NCBI GenBank assembly: GCA_009924885.1
Contig: RFQS01000030.1
Location: 1-14,279, forward strand
Direction: 5' to 3'
Source of the DNA: Pseudomonadota bacterium
GTDB lineage: Bacteria > Cyanobacteriota > Vampirovibrionia > LMEP-6097
Length of the DNA: 14,279 nucleotides
Part shown: one piece after another, positions 6,574 through 14,257 of the stretch
Layout of the letters: the number at the start of each line of letters is the position of its first letter
Numbering within the stretch: the stretch's first letter is position 1
Position numbers and translations under genes: made by a program
Notes under the pieces: generated by a model
Told to the model about the DNA's origin: nothing
The model's input: the letters and a program-made list of their open reading frames with translations, nothing else
Databases searched by the model: none

Positions 6574-6973
6574 ACCCGAACCATATGAAAGTATTCATGA
6601 GTCAGAACTAGTTTCTAGATTTATATTTTCAAGCTCTCATTACTCCTCTACCAAGAAAGTAGTTAAATACCCTGCCTTTATACCTTCTTCTGCTGGAGAG
6701 GCTTCGATACTCAGAATAGATAATTTATCTGAAGAACAGATTCAAAAGATTGATGCCGAGTTTATTTCAGGGAGACGGGGTAAAAAGTCTCTTGCGAGGG
6801 CAGAAGTTTTTATCTCTGATATCTACAAAGTAGGATTAATTGTGAGTGCTGATATAAAAAATACACATCCTCGTCACGCCAATATTAAAGGTTTTGCTTC
6901 AGAAAAATCTTTTCAAAAACAACAGGCTGTGGAGTTAGCTAATAAATCTCGTTTAGTTTTATATGATAGTTAG
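6512..6973 (+). CDS. Small HPRHANI-motif protein, third gene of TIGR04255 cassette
   Basis: A 153-residue soluble protein starting inside the preceding gene (62-bp overlap). No ATG, GTG or in-frame near start with better context occurs between 6512 and the conserved core, so this start is kept. The first 17 residues (YLRRLLECLKSIFHL) form an amphipathic helix. The core contains SRFIF (35-39), YPAFIPSSAGEASILRI (53-69), a helix LSEEQIQKI, ARAEVF (95-100) and the striking HPRHANIKGF (119-128), followed by a Lys/Gln-rich helix KSFQKQQAVELA. The His-Pro-Arg-His cluster suggests metal or nucleic-acid binding, or catalysis. I recall this motif set from small uncharacterised proteins encoded with TIGR04255 genes, but know of no assigned function. 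Confidence 0.75.
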   Translation: MSYLRRLLECLKSIFHLNSTKPEPYESIHESELVSRFIFSSSHYSSTKKVVKYPAFIPSSAGEASILRIDNLSEEQIQKIDAEFISGRRGKKSLARAEVFISDIYKVGLIVSADIKNTHPRHANIKGFASEKSFQKQQAVELANKSRLVLYDS

Positions 6974-7065
6974 TGAGTGGGTTTAAAATACATTCTATTC
7001 CTAGGACAAAAAATAGTCCAGCGATGGCATAGCGATCTAATTTTTCCCCAGCCTAGTTTACACTT

Positions 7066-7094
7066 TAGTCACCTATTAATTAATCTGCCATAAT
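7066..7094 (+). promoter_or_regulatory. Putative extended -10 promoter of the hsdRSM operon
   Basis: TAGTCA (7066-7071, 4 of 6 bases match TTGACA) is followed after 17 bases by CATAAT (7089-7094), with TG at 7086-7087 forming an extended -10. The GTG at 7103 lies 8 bases downstream, so the mRNA would be leaderless or nearly so. A 10-bp palindrome, ATTAATTAAT (7075-7084), sits in the spacer; it is pure A+T and may be chance. Confidence 0.5.
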
Positions 7095-7102
7095 ATGATT
7101 TG

Positions 7103-9907
7103 GTGAATAATCAAAACCCTGAGCAAAAAGCGAGAGATAACATCGATAAGATGCTGGAAACTGCTGGCTGGGTAGTACAGGATAAAGATAGAATAGACTG
7201 GTCAAATCATAAAGGTATCGCTATTCGAGAGTATTCTACAGATACGGGTCCAGCTGATTATGTTTTATTTATTAATATAGATGCTGCTAAATTTCCGATT
7301 GGAATAATCGAAGCAAAACCAGAAGATGAGGGTCAAAGAATCAGTATTCATGAGGAACAGGTACTTAGATATGCTGAAAGCAAGCTCAAATACTGTATCG
7401 CTACTGAGCCTATACCTTTTCTCTATATCTCTACTAGCATAAGAACTCTTTTCTTTAATCTTAAAGACCCTAAGCCTCGTTCTAGAGAGATTTTTAATTT
7501 TCATAGACCAGAGACTTTAATAGAATGGTCTCAAGATGAGGGAGCCCTAAGATCACGCTTAGAAAATTTACCGCTTTTACAGACTGAGGGTTTGCGTGAC
7601 TGTCAGATTAAAGCGATAAATAATCTTGAGAAATCTTTTAAACAAGCTAAGCCAAAGGCTTTAATCCAGATGGCTACAGGAAGTGGCAAGACCTTTACTG
7701 CTATTACTTTTATTTATCGACTTTTAAAATATGCTAAAGCAAAAAGAATATTGTTTTTAGTTGATACTAAAAACCTCGGTGAGCAGGCTGAACAAGAGAT
7801 TAGAAATTATATTCCTCCAGATGATAATAGAACTTTCTCTGAGTTATACACAGTCCAAAGGCTTAAAAATAGTTACGTTCCACAAGACACGAAGGTTTGC
7901 ATTAGTACTATACAGAGAATGTACTCTATCTTGAAGGGTGAAGCTTTAGAAGAATCTGCTGAAGATCAGAATCCTAATGAGTATGAATTTATAAGTCAAG
8001 AAAAAATGAAAGAAGTTATTTACAACTCAAATGCTCCGATTGAAATGTTTGATTTTATTATTATTGATGAATGCCACAGGTCTATTTATAATCTATGGAA
8101 ACAAGTTCTTGATTATTATGATGCTTTCTTGATTGGTTTAACTGCTACTCCAGACAAAAGAACTTTTGCTTTCTTTAATGAGAATGTCGTCAGTGAATAT
8201 ACTCATGAAGAGGCTGTTGCTGATGGCGTAAACGTAGGTTATGACATTTATGTTATTGAAACTGAAATTACTAAACAAGGCTCGAAAATAAAAGCTAAAG
8301 AATATATAGAAAAACGAGATAAGCTATCACGTAAAAAACGCTGGGAACAGCAAGATGAAGATTTAGAATATAGCTCAAAGCAACTCGATAAAGACATAAT
8401 AAATCCGAGCCAGATTCGCAATATTATAAAAGCCTTTCGTGATAAGCTATCTGAAATATTTCCTAACCGCAAACAGTCTAATGATCAAATAGAAGTGCCG
8501 AAGACATTAGTTTTCGCTAAAACTGATAGTCATGCTGATGACATTATTTCGATAATTCGGGAGGAGTTCGGAGAAAGAAATGACTTCTGTAAAAAAATCA
8601 CTTATAAATCTAAAGAAGACCCTAGCGAAGATCCTAAAAGTATTCTAGCTAGTTTTCGTAATTCATATAATCCAAGAATCGCTGTAACAGTAGATATGAT
8701 CGCTACAGGTACTGATGTTAAGCCCATAGAATGTCTGTTGTTCATGCGTGATGTTAAATCTAGAAACTATTTTGAGCAGATGAAAGGACGAGGTACAAGA
8801 ACGCTTGCAGCAGATGATTTAAAACGAATAACACCAAGTGCTAAAACTGGAAAAACGCATTTCGTAATAGTAGATGCAGTCGGTGTGACTAAATCAGTTA
8901 AAACAGATAGTCGGTCACTAGAAAGAAAGAAGACTGTACCATTAAAAGACCTGATGTACAGCATTCTAATGGGTTCTAAAGATGAAGACGTTTTTCTTTC
9001 AGTGGCTAGCAGGCTTTCAAGGCTTAATAATGAAATTAGCCCCCAAGAAAAACAAAAATTTCAAGAAATCACGAAAGGGAAATCTTTAAATGCTGTTATA
9101 CACGAGCTTTTAAATGCATTTGATGCTGATGAGATTGAAATCAAGGCTAGAGAAAGTTTTCAGATAGATTCTCTGAGCGAGCCAAGCGAGGAGCAAAAAT
9201 CAAAAGCTCAATTAGAGCTAATTAGAATAGCTTCTTCTAGTTTTACTGGGGACTTAAATACTTACATAGAAAATATAAGGAAAGAATATGAACAGACTAT
9301 AGATGTGGTAAATATTGATAAGCTTGAGTTTGCAGGCTGGGATTCACAGGCAAAAGCAAAAGCAGAGAATCATATAAATGAATTTAAAGATTTTTTAGAA
9401 AAATATAAAGATGAGATAATAGCTCTAAGAATCTTTTACAATGAGCCTTATAGGTTAAAAGATTTGACTTATAAGATGATAGGAGAGCTTTATGAAGTTC
9501 TTCAGCGAGAAAAACCTCACTTGGCACCGTTATATGTCTATGAAGCTTTTGAAAGGTTTGAAGAAAATAAATCCAATAAACCAGAGAATCAGCTCACAGC
9601 TTTAGTTTCTCTAATCAGAAAGGTTTGTGGCATTGATAAAACCCTTACGGCATTTGATGATGTGGTTAATCGTAATTTTAAAAGTTGGATTTTTAAGAAA
9701 CAAGCTGGCTCTTTAAAATTTAATGAGGAACAAATGGATTGGCTGAGAATGATTAAAAGTCATATCACAAGCTCTTTTCACATAGATAAAGATGATTTTG
9801 AATATGCACCATTTGATGCACAAGGTGGTTTAGGAAAAATGCATAAACTTTTTGGGCTGGATGCAGATTCGGTTATTAGTGAGATGAATGAGGTATTGGT
9901 GGCGTGA
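7103..9907 (+). CDS. hsdR: Type I restriction enzyme, restriction/translocation subunit HsdR
   Basis: HsdR cleaves unmodified DNA after ATP-driven translocation, in a complex with HsdS and HsdM. Residues are counted from the alternative TTG at 7100. The N-terminal PD-(D/E)xK nuclease shows D53 in GPADY and E71-A-K73 in IIEAKPE. Helicase motifs follow: I ATGSGKT (192-198), II DECH (323-326), III TATP (348-351), V TGTDV (about 535) and VI QMKGRGTRT (about 560-568). The opening EQKARDNIDKMLETAGWVVQDKD and the C-terminal segment fit the EcoAI/EcoEI (type IB) branch. At about 934 residues it is full length, with all motifs intact. No Shine-Dalgarno sequence precedes the start. GTG is preferred over TTG because the aligned region begins at VNNQNPEQKA. 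It is followed without a gap by hsdS. Confidence 0.95.
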   Translation: MNNQNPEQKARDNIDKMLETAGWVVQDKDRIDWSNHKGIAIREYSTDTGPADYVLFINIDAAKFPIGIIEAKPEDEGQRISIHEEQVLRYAESKLKYCIATEPIPFLYISTSIRTLFFNLKDPKPRSREIFNFHRPETLIEWSQDEGALRSRLENLPLLQTEGLRDCQIKAINNLEKSFKQAKPKALIQMATGSGKTFTAITFIYRLLKYAKAKRILFLVDTKNLGEQAEQEIRNYIPPDDNRTFSELYTVQRLKNSYVPQDTKVCISTIQRMYSILKGEALEESAEDQNPNEYEFISQEKMKEVIYNSNAPIEMFDFIIIDECHRSIYNLWKQVLDYYDAFLIGLTATPDKRTFAFFNENVVSEYTHEEAVADGVNVGYDIYVIETEITKQGSKIKAKEYIEKRDKLSRKKRWEQQDEDLEYSSKQLDKDIINPSQIRNIIKAFRDKLSEIFPNRKQSNDQIEVPKTLVFAKTDSHADDIISIIREEFGERNDFCKKITYKSKEDPSEDPKSILASFRNSYNPRIAVTVDMIATGTDVKPIECLLFMRDVKSRNYFEQMKGRGTRTLAADDLKRITPSAKTGKTHFVIVDAVGVTKSVKTDSRSLERKKTVPLKDLMYSILMGSKDEDVFLSVASRLSRLNNEISPQEKQKFQEITKGKSLNAVIHELLNAFDADEIEIKARESFQIDSLSEPSEEQKSKAQLELIRIASSSFTGDLNTYIENIRKEYEQTIDVVNIDKLEFAGWDSQAKAKAENHINEFKDFLEKYKDEIIALRIFYNEPYRLKDLTYKMIGELYEVLQREKPHLAPLYVYEAFERFEENKSNKPENQLTALVSLIRKVCGIDKTLTAFDDVVNRNFKSWIFKKQAGSLKFNEEQMDWLRMIKSHITSSFHIDKDDFEYAPFDAQGGLGKMHKLFGLDADSVISEMNEVLVA

Positions 9908-11388
9908 TGGGAGAAAATAGACCAATTGGTTGGATTTATCCACAACTTAATAAGTTAATCTCGTTTGTGATTGGGGGTGATTGGGGGAAAGATATAAGCT
10001 ATGAAAATTCTGATCACGTATTTGCTTATTGCATTAGAGGTAGTGAATTTAAAAACTGGGATTATGATCGAGGTATTACCGCTTCATTACGCAAAGTGAA
10101 AAAAATAAGTTTAGTTAAAAGAACACTTTTAGAAGGGGATATATTAATTGAGATTTCTGGTGGTGGTCCAGATCAACCTGTTGGTAGAACTGTTTTAATA
10201 GATAGAGCTGTGTTGTCATTTAGTCCGAATATACCTAAAATTTGTACGAATTTTTTAAGATTAATGAGACTGCATCCTAATATTAATTCTAAATACATCA
10301 ACTACTACCTCACTTCATTTTATAAAAGCGGTGAAATAGTTAAATATCAATGCGGTAGTAACAATTTACGAAATTTAAAGTTTGAAGATTTTATCTCCAT
10401 CCTTATTCCCCTCCCCCCCCTCAACGAACAAAAACGCATAGTTAGTAAAATCGAAGAACTCTTATCAGAATTAGATCATGCCGTAGAAAGTTTTAAAAAA
10501 ATACAACAGCAATTGAAAGTCTATCGTCAAGCGGTTTTGAAGGCTGCTTTTGAGGGAAAATTGACGGAACAAAAGGAATCCTATACTTCACCAGAGGAAC
10601 TATTAACTAGGATTTACAAGGAACGTAAACTTACAAAACCATTGAATAAGCTTGGGAAAGACGAACTTCCTAGGAACTGGATAAATTGTACAATTTCATG
10701 CCTCGGAAATGTTGGCACAGGTGCAACGCCTTTGAAGAGTAAAATTTCTTACTATGAAAATGGTGACATACCATGGATAACGAGTACTGCTTTGAATAAG
10801 AGTTTTGTGAAAGAACCTACTGCTTACATAACAAAAATAGCATTGAAAGAAACCAATGTAAAAATATTTCCAAAACATACTCTTCTAATTGCGATGTATG
10901 GTGAGGGCAAGACTAGAGGTAAATGCTCTGAATTACTTATTGAGGCAAGTACAAATCAGGCAATTGCAGCAATAACACTAGAGGGACTAGCTGAACCATT
11001 GCGTCCTTTTTTAAAATGGTTCTTACAGAAAAACTATAACGATATGCGTAAAATGTCATCAGGTGGTGTACAACCTAATCTAAATCTTGGAATTATAAAA
11101 AATACTCAAATACCACTCCCACCCCTCGAAGAACAAAACCAAATAGTCCAAGAAATCGAATCCCGCCTATCCATCTGTGATGAACTAGAAAAGACTATAG
11201 AACAGAATTTAATTCTAGAAAAATCATTACGCCAAAGCATTTTAAAGAAAGCTTTTGAGGGAAAATTAGTCCCACAAGATCCAAATGATGAGCCTGCGGA
11301 GCTTTTATTAGAAAAGATTAAGCTCGAAAAAGAAAAATTAGCTAATTCAAGCCAAACTAAGACTAAAAGGGAGAAAGTCACAGCATGA
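9904..11388 (+). CDS. hsdS: Type I restriction-modification specificity subunit HsdS
   Basis: HsdS sets the bipartite DNA target of both methylation and cleavage. The 494-residue protein has two target-recognition domains (about 5-168 and 250-402). Each ends in a PLPPL-(N/E)-EQ motif (170-177 and 404-411) and a long helical spacer closing with AFEGKL (about 215-220 and 450-455), the usual internal duplication. The second domain carries the GTGATP start and TNQAIAAI element common in HsdS domains. Start choice is GTG 9904 (GTGA overlap with the hsdR stop) or ATG 9907 (TGATG); both place it directly after hsdR. Two features suggest variability: a C8 tract at 10413-10420 in the first PLPPL codons, and a 17-bp direct repeat 705 bp apart in the two AFEGKL segments. 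The frame is intact here. Confidence 0.95.
   Translation: MMGENRPIGWIYPQLNKLISFVIGGDWGKDISYENSDHVFAYCIRGSEFKNWDYDRGITASLRKVKKISLVKRTLLEGDILIEISGGGPDQPVGRTVLIDRAVLSFSPNIPKICTNFLRLMRLHPNINSKYINYYLTSFYKSGEIVKYQCGSNNLRNLKFEDFISILIPLPPLNEQKRIVSKIEELLSELDHAVESFKKIQQQLKVYRQAVLKAAFEGKLTEQKESYTSPEELLTRIYKERKLTKPLNKLGKDELPRNWINCTISCLGNVGTGATPLKSKISYYENGDIPWITSTALNKSFVKEPTAYITKIALKETNVKIFPKHTLLIAMYGEGKTRGKCSELLIEASTNQAIAAITLEGLAEPLRPFLKWFLQKNYNDMRKMSSGGVQPNLNLGIIKNTQIPLPPLEEQNQIVQEIESRLSICDELEKTIEQNLILEKSLRQSILKKAFEGKLVPQDPNDEPAELLLEKIKLEKEKLANSSQTKTKREKVTA
10413..10420 (+). repeat. C8 homopolymer in hsdS, candidate phase-variable tract
   Basis: Eight consecutive C in an A+T-rich gene, encoding the Pro-Pro of the first PLPPLNEQ motif (residues 171-172). 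Losing one C brings a TAG into frame at 10439-10441; gaining one C brings a TAG into frame at 10443-10445. Either change would leave only the first target-recognition domain (about 180 residues). Confidence 0.6.
10546..10562 (+). repeat. 17-bp direct repeat in hsdS, copy 1
   Basis: GCTTTTGAGGGAAAATT, encoding AFEGKL at the end of the first helical spacer. It is identical to the copy at 11251-11267, and the offset of 705 bp is a multiple of three. Confidence 0.8.
11251..11267 (+). repeat. 17-bp direct repeat in hsdS, copy 2
   Basis: Second copy, at the end of the second helical spacer. Recombination with copy 1 would remove 235 codons in frame, including the second target-recognition domain. 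Confidence 0.8.
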
Positions 11389-12854
11389 ACGTCAGTTCAA
11401 TCATACAAAAAATCTGGAATTACTGTACCGTATTAAGGGACGATGGTTTAAGCTATGGTGACTATCTAGAACAGCTTACCTATCTACTCTTCATCAAGAT
11501 GGCTGATGAATACTCAAAGCCTCCTTATAATAGAGAAACTAATATCCCAGAAAAATATAATTGGAAAAGTTTAACTAAGATAAGTGGTTCTGACCTAGAA
11601 GTTCATTATGTGGATTTATTACTTAATCTAGGCAAAGCTAAAGGCATACTAGGACAGATTTTCACTAAATCCCAGAACAGAATACAAGACCCAGCGAAAC
11701 TCTATAAACTAATCCAGATGATAGATAGTGAAGAATGGGTAATTATGGGAGCTGATGTTAAGGGAGATATCTATGAAGGTCTTTTAGAAAAGAATGCCGA
11801 AGACACGAAGAGCGGAGCAGGGCAGTATTTCACTCCTAGAGCTTTAATTAAAGCTATGGTTGAGTGCATTAGACCTGAACCCATGAACACTATTGCAGAT
11901 CCAGCTTGTGGCACGGGTGGTTTTTTCCTTGGAGCCTATGATTTTATAGCTAATAACTATAAGCTTGATAAACAAGAAAAGGAGTTCCTAAAAAAACATA
12001 CTTTTGCTGGTAACGAAATAGTTGCTAACACTCGCAGACTTGCTTTGATGAATCTCTTTTTACATAATATTGGAGATTTAACGGGAGATTCAGTAATTTT
12101 TCCTCAGGATGCTCTTATCGCAGATAGCGGCCAGCGATTTGATTATGTCCTCGCTAATCCACCATTCGGAAAAAGAAGTAGTATGACTTTCACTAACGAT
12201 GATGGAGATCAAGAGAAAGAAGATTTAACTTATAATCGTCAAGATTTTTGGACTACTACTTCTAATAAGCAATTAAACTTTGTTCAGCATATAAAGACCA
12301 TACTTAAAACTACAGGTAAGGCTGCCATTGTAATTCCAGATAATGTTTTATTTGAAGGTGGTGCTGGTGAGATAATTAGAAAAAAATTACTTGAAACCAC
12401 CGATCTGCACACGATTTTAAGGCTACCTACAGGTATTTTTTATGCAAATGGAGTTAAGGCAAATGTAATTTTTCTTGATAATAAACCAGCTGCTAAAGAG
12501 CCTTGGACTAAAGAAATTTGGTTTTATGATTATCGGACGAATATTCATCATACGAAGAAAAAAGATCCTCTGCGATTTGAACACTTAAAAGATTTTATTC
12601 AGTGTTACAATCCAACAAATCCACATAAGCGTGAAGAAACATATTCCGAAATTAATCTAGACGGCAGATGGCGTAAATTTACTTATAATGAGATCGTCTC
12701 TAGAGATAAAACTAGTTTAGATATTTTCTGGTTAAAAGATAAGAGTTTAACTGATTTAGAGAATCTCCCAGAGCCAGATTTGCTTGCTAGTGAAATTATA
12801 GAGAATCTAGAAGCTGCACTTGCAGATATGAGGAAATTAGCAGATATTCTTTAA
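11385..12854 (+). CDS. hsdM: Type I N6-adenine DNA methyltransferase subunit HsdM
   Basis: HsdM methylates adenine in the target chosen by HsdS, protecting host DNA. The 489-residue protein has an HsdM N-terminal helical domain (about 4-125, including DYLEQLTYLLFIKMADE), the linker GQYFTPR (146-152), the AdoMet-binding motif DPACGTGGF (172-180) and the catalytic NPPF (258-261) that identifies an N6-adenine enzyme. Length and motifs are normal for the family. The ATG overlaps the hsdS stop (ATGA), so the operon order is R-S-M with every junction overlapping. Placing hsdM last, after the nuclease gene, is less usual. Self-protection during establishment would then rely on equal transcription of all three genes or on slow HsdR assembly; this is inference. 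Confidence 0.96.
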   Translation: MNVSSIIQKIWNYCTVLRDDGLSYGDYLEQLTYLLFIKMADEYSKPPYNRETNIPEKYNWKSLTKISGSDLEVHYVDLLLNLGKAKGILGQIFTKSQNRIQDPAKLYKLIQMIDSEEWVIMGADVKGDIYEGLLEKNAEDTKSGAGQYFTPRALIKAMVECIRPEPMNTIADPACGTGGFFLGAYDFIANNYKLDKQEKEFLKKHTFAGNEIVANTRRLALMNLFLHNIGDLTGDSVIFPQDALIADSGQRFDYVLANPPFGKRSSMTFTNDDGDQEKEDLTYNRQDFWTTTSNKQLNFVQHIKTILKTTGKAAIVIPDNVLFEGGAGEIIRKKLLETTDLHTILRLPTGIFYANGVKANVIFLDNKPAAKEPWTKEIWFYDYRTNIHHTKKKDPLRFEHLKDFIQCYNPTNPHKREETYSEINLDGRWRKFTYNEIVSRDKTSLDIFWLKDKSLTDLENLPEPDLLASEIIENLEAALADMRKLADIL

Positions 12855-12882
12855 ATTAAAAGGTTTAAAAAAAGGAAAAATT

Positions 12883-13404
12883 ATGTTTGAAAACATCTCA
12901 GAAAGACTAAAAGAACGTGCTCAGAAAATAAAAATGATCGGTTTCGACGTAGACGGCGTTCTGACAGATGGTTCCCTTTACATAGCTAAAGATGGTGAAC
13001 TTGTAAAAAGATTCTTCGCCTTAGATGGACACGGCATAAAGCTCGCTCAGAACTTCGGTTTGACGGTAGTGATAGTCTCAGCACGTAAAAGTGAGCAGAC
13101 TATAAATCGCTGTACTGATCTAGGTGTAAAAGAAATTCACACTGGTGTAGAAAATAAACTGAGCTGCGTTCAAGATTTACTAAAACGCTATGAACTTAAT
13201 TATGATGAATTCGCTTTTATCGGTGATGACAGCATAGATGTTCCAGTATTAGAACTAGTGGGCTTAGCTGCCTGTCCAGCAGATTCACATTACTCTGTAT
13301 TTAAACATATTCATTATATTACTGAGCGTAAAGGCGGACAGGGAGCCGCTCGGGAATTTATTGATTTGATTCTTGCTATGCAGGGGAAGATACCAGTAGC
13401 TTAA
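12883..13404 (+). CDS. kdsC: KDO-8-phosphate phosphatase-like HAD hydrolase (KdsC family)
   Basis: KdsC hydrolyses 3-deoxy-D-manno-octulosonate 8-phosphate to KDO, which links lipid A to the core sugars. The 173-residue protein is a C0-type HAD phosphatase without a cap. The nucleophile D22 and acid/base D24 are in GFDVDGVLTDG (20-30), S66 is in VSAR, K92 in ENK, and the metal site is GDDSIDVP (114-121). The C-terminal GGQGAARE (151-158) is the KdsC-specific signature, which supports this over other small HAD enzymes such as CMP-sugar-linked phosphatases, though NeuA-type relatives cannot be fully excluded. AGGA (12873-12876) lies 6 bases before the ATG, the best ribosome binding site in the window. 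Only 28 bp separate it from hsdM, so read-through from the restriction operon is possible. Confidence 0.9.
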   Translation: MFENISERLKERAQKIKMIGFDVDGVLTDGSLYIAKDGELVKRFFALDGHGIKLAQNFGLTVVIVSARKSEQTINRCTDLGVKEIHTGVENKLSCVQDLLKRYELNYDEFAFIGDDSIDVPVLELVGLAACPADSHYSVFKHIHYITERKGGQGAAREFIDLILAMQGKIPVA

Positions 13405-13413
13405 TGCTAAAAT
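13405..13413 (+). promoter_or_regulatory. Putative extended -10 box of leuD
   Basis: TGCTAAAAT, an extended -10, ends 9 bases before the leuD ATG at 13423. The intergenic gap is only 18 bases, so this promoter overlaps the kdsC stop region. No clear -35 or Shine-Dalgarno sequence is visible. Confidence 0.4.
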
Positions 13414-13422
13414 CATAAACCT

Positions 13423-13962
13423 ATGCAAATCAAAGGTAAAGTTCTAAAAGTCCTAAAGTCAAACATAGACACCGATCAAATCATCCCAGCAAGACACCTT
13501 ACGGGGATTAGTAAAACTGGTTTAGGAAAATTTTTATTTGAAGATCTACCGAATAATCCTTTAGATGATATCGAACACGAGGGTGCAAAAATCATTCTTA
13601 CTTTAGAAAACTTCGGCTGCGGTTCTTCACGTGAGCATGCTGTTTGGTCTATTTTAGACAGAGGCTTTAATGCTGTTATCGCCGTGAATTTCGCAAGGAT
13701 TTTCGAAGAAAACTGCTATAACAATGGCGTAGTGCCGATTAAGCTAAGTGAAGCAGAAATACAAGAAATAGATAAAGCTTTAACTAATGACACTGAAGTT
13801 GAAATAGATGTCATAGAGCAGGTTTTAAGTGTCGGAGCTAAAACTTATAAATTCAATTTAGATGAATTGAAAAAAGAATTTATTCTTAGGGGCGGCTTTA
13901 TGAAGTTTTTAGATGCTAAAGTACCTAAGATTAAAGAGTGGGCTTTAGCTGAGAAGAGTTAA
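13423..13962 (+). CDS. leuD: 3-isopropylmalate dehydratase small subunit (LeuD)
   Basis: With LeuC it isomerises 2-isopropylmalate to 3-isopropylmalate in leucine synthesis in the cytoplasm. The swivel-domain signatures are clear: NIDTDQIIPARHL (14-26), ENFGCGSSREHA (62-73), VNFARIFEEN (88-97) and NNGVVPI (100-106). At 179 residues it belongs to the short LeuD type seen in many bacteria and archaea, whose members include homoaconitase-like subunits. Leucine synthesis is the likeliest role, but a related 2-oxoacid chain-extension isomerase is possible because no leuC or leuB is in view. The gene starts 18 bases after kdsC with its own -10-like box. The convergent pseudogene frame overlaps its last 18 bases. 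Confidence 0.9.
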   Translation: MQIKGKVLKVLKSNIDTDQIIPARHLTGISKTGLGKFLFEDLPNNPLDDIEHEGAKIILTLENFGCGSSREHAVWSILDRGFNAVIAVNFARIFEENCYNNGVVPIKLSEAEIQEIDKALTNDTEVEIDVIEQVLSVGAKTYKFNLDELKKEFILRGGFMKFLDAKVPKIKEWALAEKS

Positions 13963-14257
13963 AAAATTATCTAGGCTTAAAGTCCTTAGCTCTAATGAAT
14001 CCTGCACAAAATTTTCTAAATCAGAATGCACTTCCTTGAAATTAGTTTCCTCAAGACGCCTTATTAAGCATGTTTGAAGACCTGCCATATCTAGTTTAGA
14101 TTTTTTACCAGTACTTTGAGCGATAGCATGATTTAGTAAAACTAAATTAGGTTTAACTTTTTTAGTTAAATACCACATTAAATCTCACATTCCGCACCCT
14201 TCCATCGAAATCACCAGAAAGCTTTCTATGAATGGCTTTAAGGTCAGTTGATGGCAT
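13945..14257 (-). pseudogene. Frameshifted C-terminal remnant of an AbiEii/AbiGii-type nucleotidyltransferase toxin gene
   Basis: On the minus strand a 77-residue frame (14178-13945) reads DLMWYLTKKVKPNL just around its start, then LLNHAIAQSTG, IRRLEETNFKEVHSDLENF and LSLDNFLTLL. This matches, from memory, the C-terminus of AbiEii-like nucleotidyltransferases (pattern KGRDxYDLxWYL-x-GVxxNLxxL, a QSG element, then DFEQAKxDVxPF and a final WSxDFF). The preceding part of the pattern lies in another frame, a 31-residue stretch (14257-14162) with LKAIHRKLSGDFDGRVRNVR. The two frames join if one frameshift near 14180-14190 is assumed, and the first frame has an upstream stop at 14267-14269. The gene is therefore broken. 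Intact relatives are toxins of type IV toxin-antitoxin/abortive-infection systems. A free-standing 77-residue gene is the alternative. Confidence 0.6.

Noticed and set aside
7075..7084. Palindrome ATTAATTAAT as an operator of the hsd operon
   Set aside because: It is pure A+T in an A+T-rich spacer and easily arises by chance; noted only within the promoter entry.
7265..8964. Minus-strand frames inside hsdR (7265-7504, 8248-8472, 8767-8964)
   Set aside because: They lie opposite conserved HsdR motifs and encode Ser/Leu-rich sequence typical of antisense shadows.
10696..11381. Minus-strand frames inside hsdS
   Set aside because: They are antisense to the second recognition domain and the conserved helices, with no promoter or ribosome binding site.
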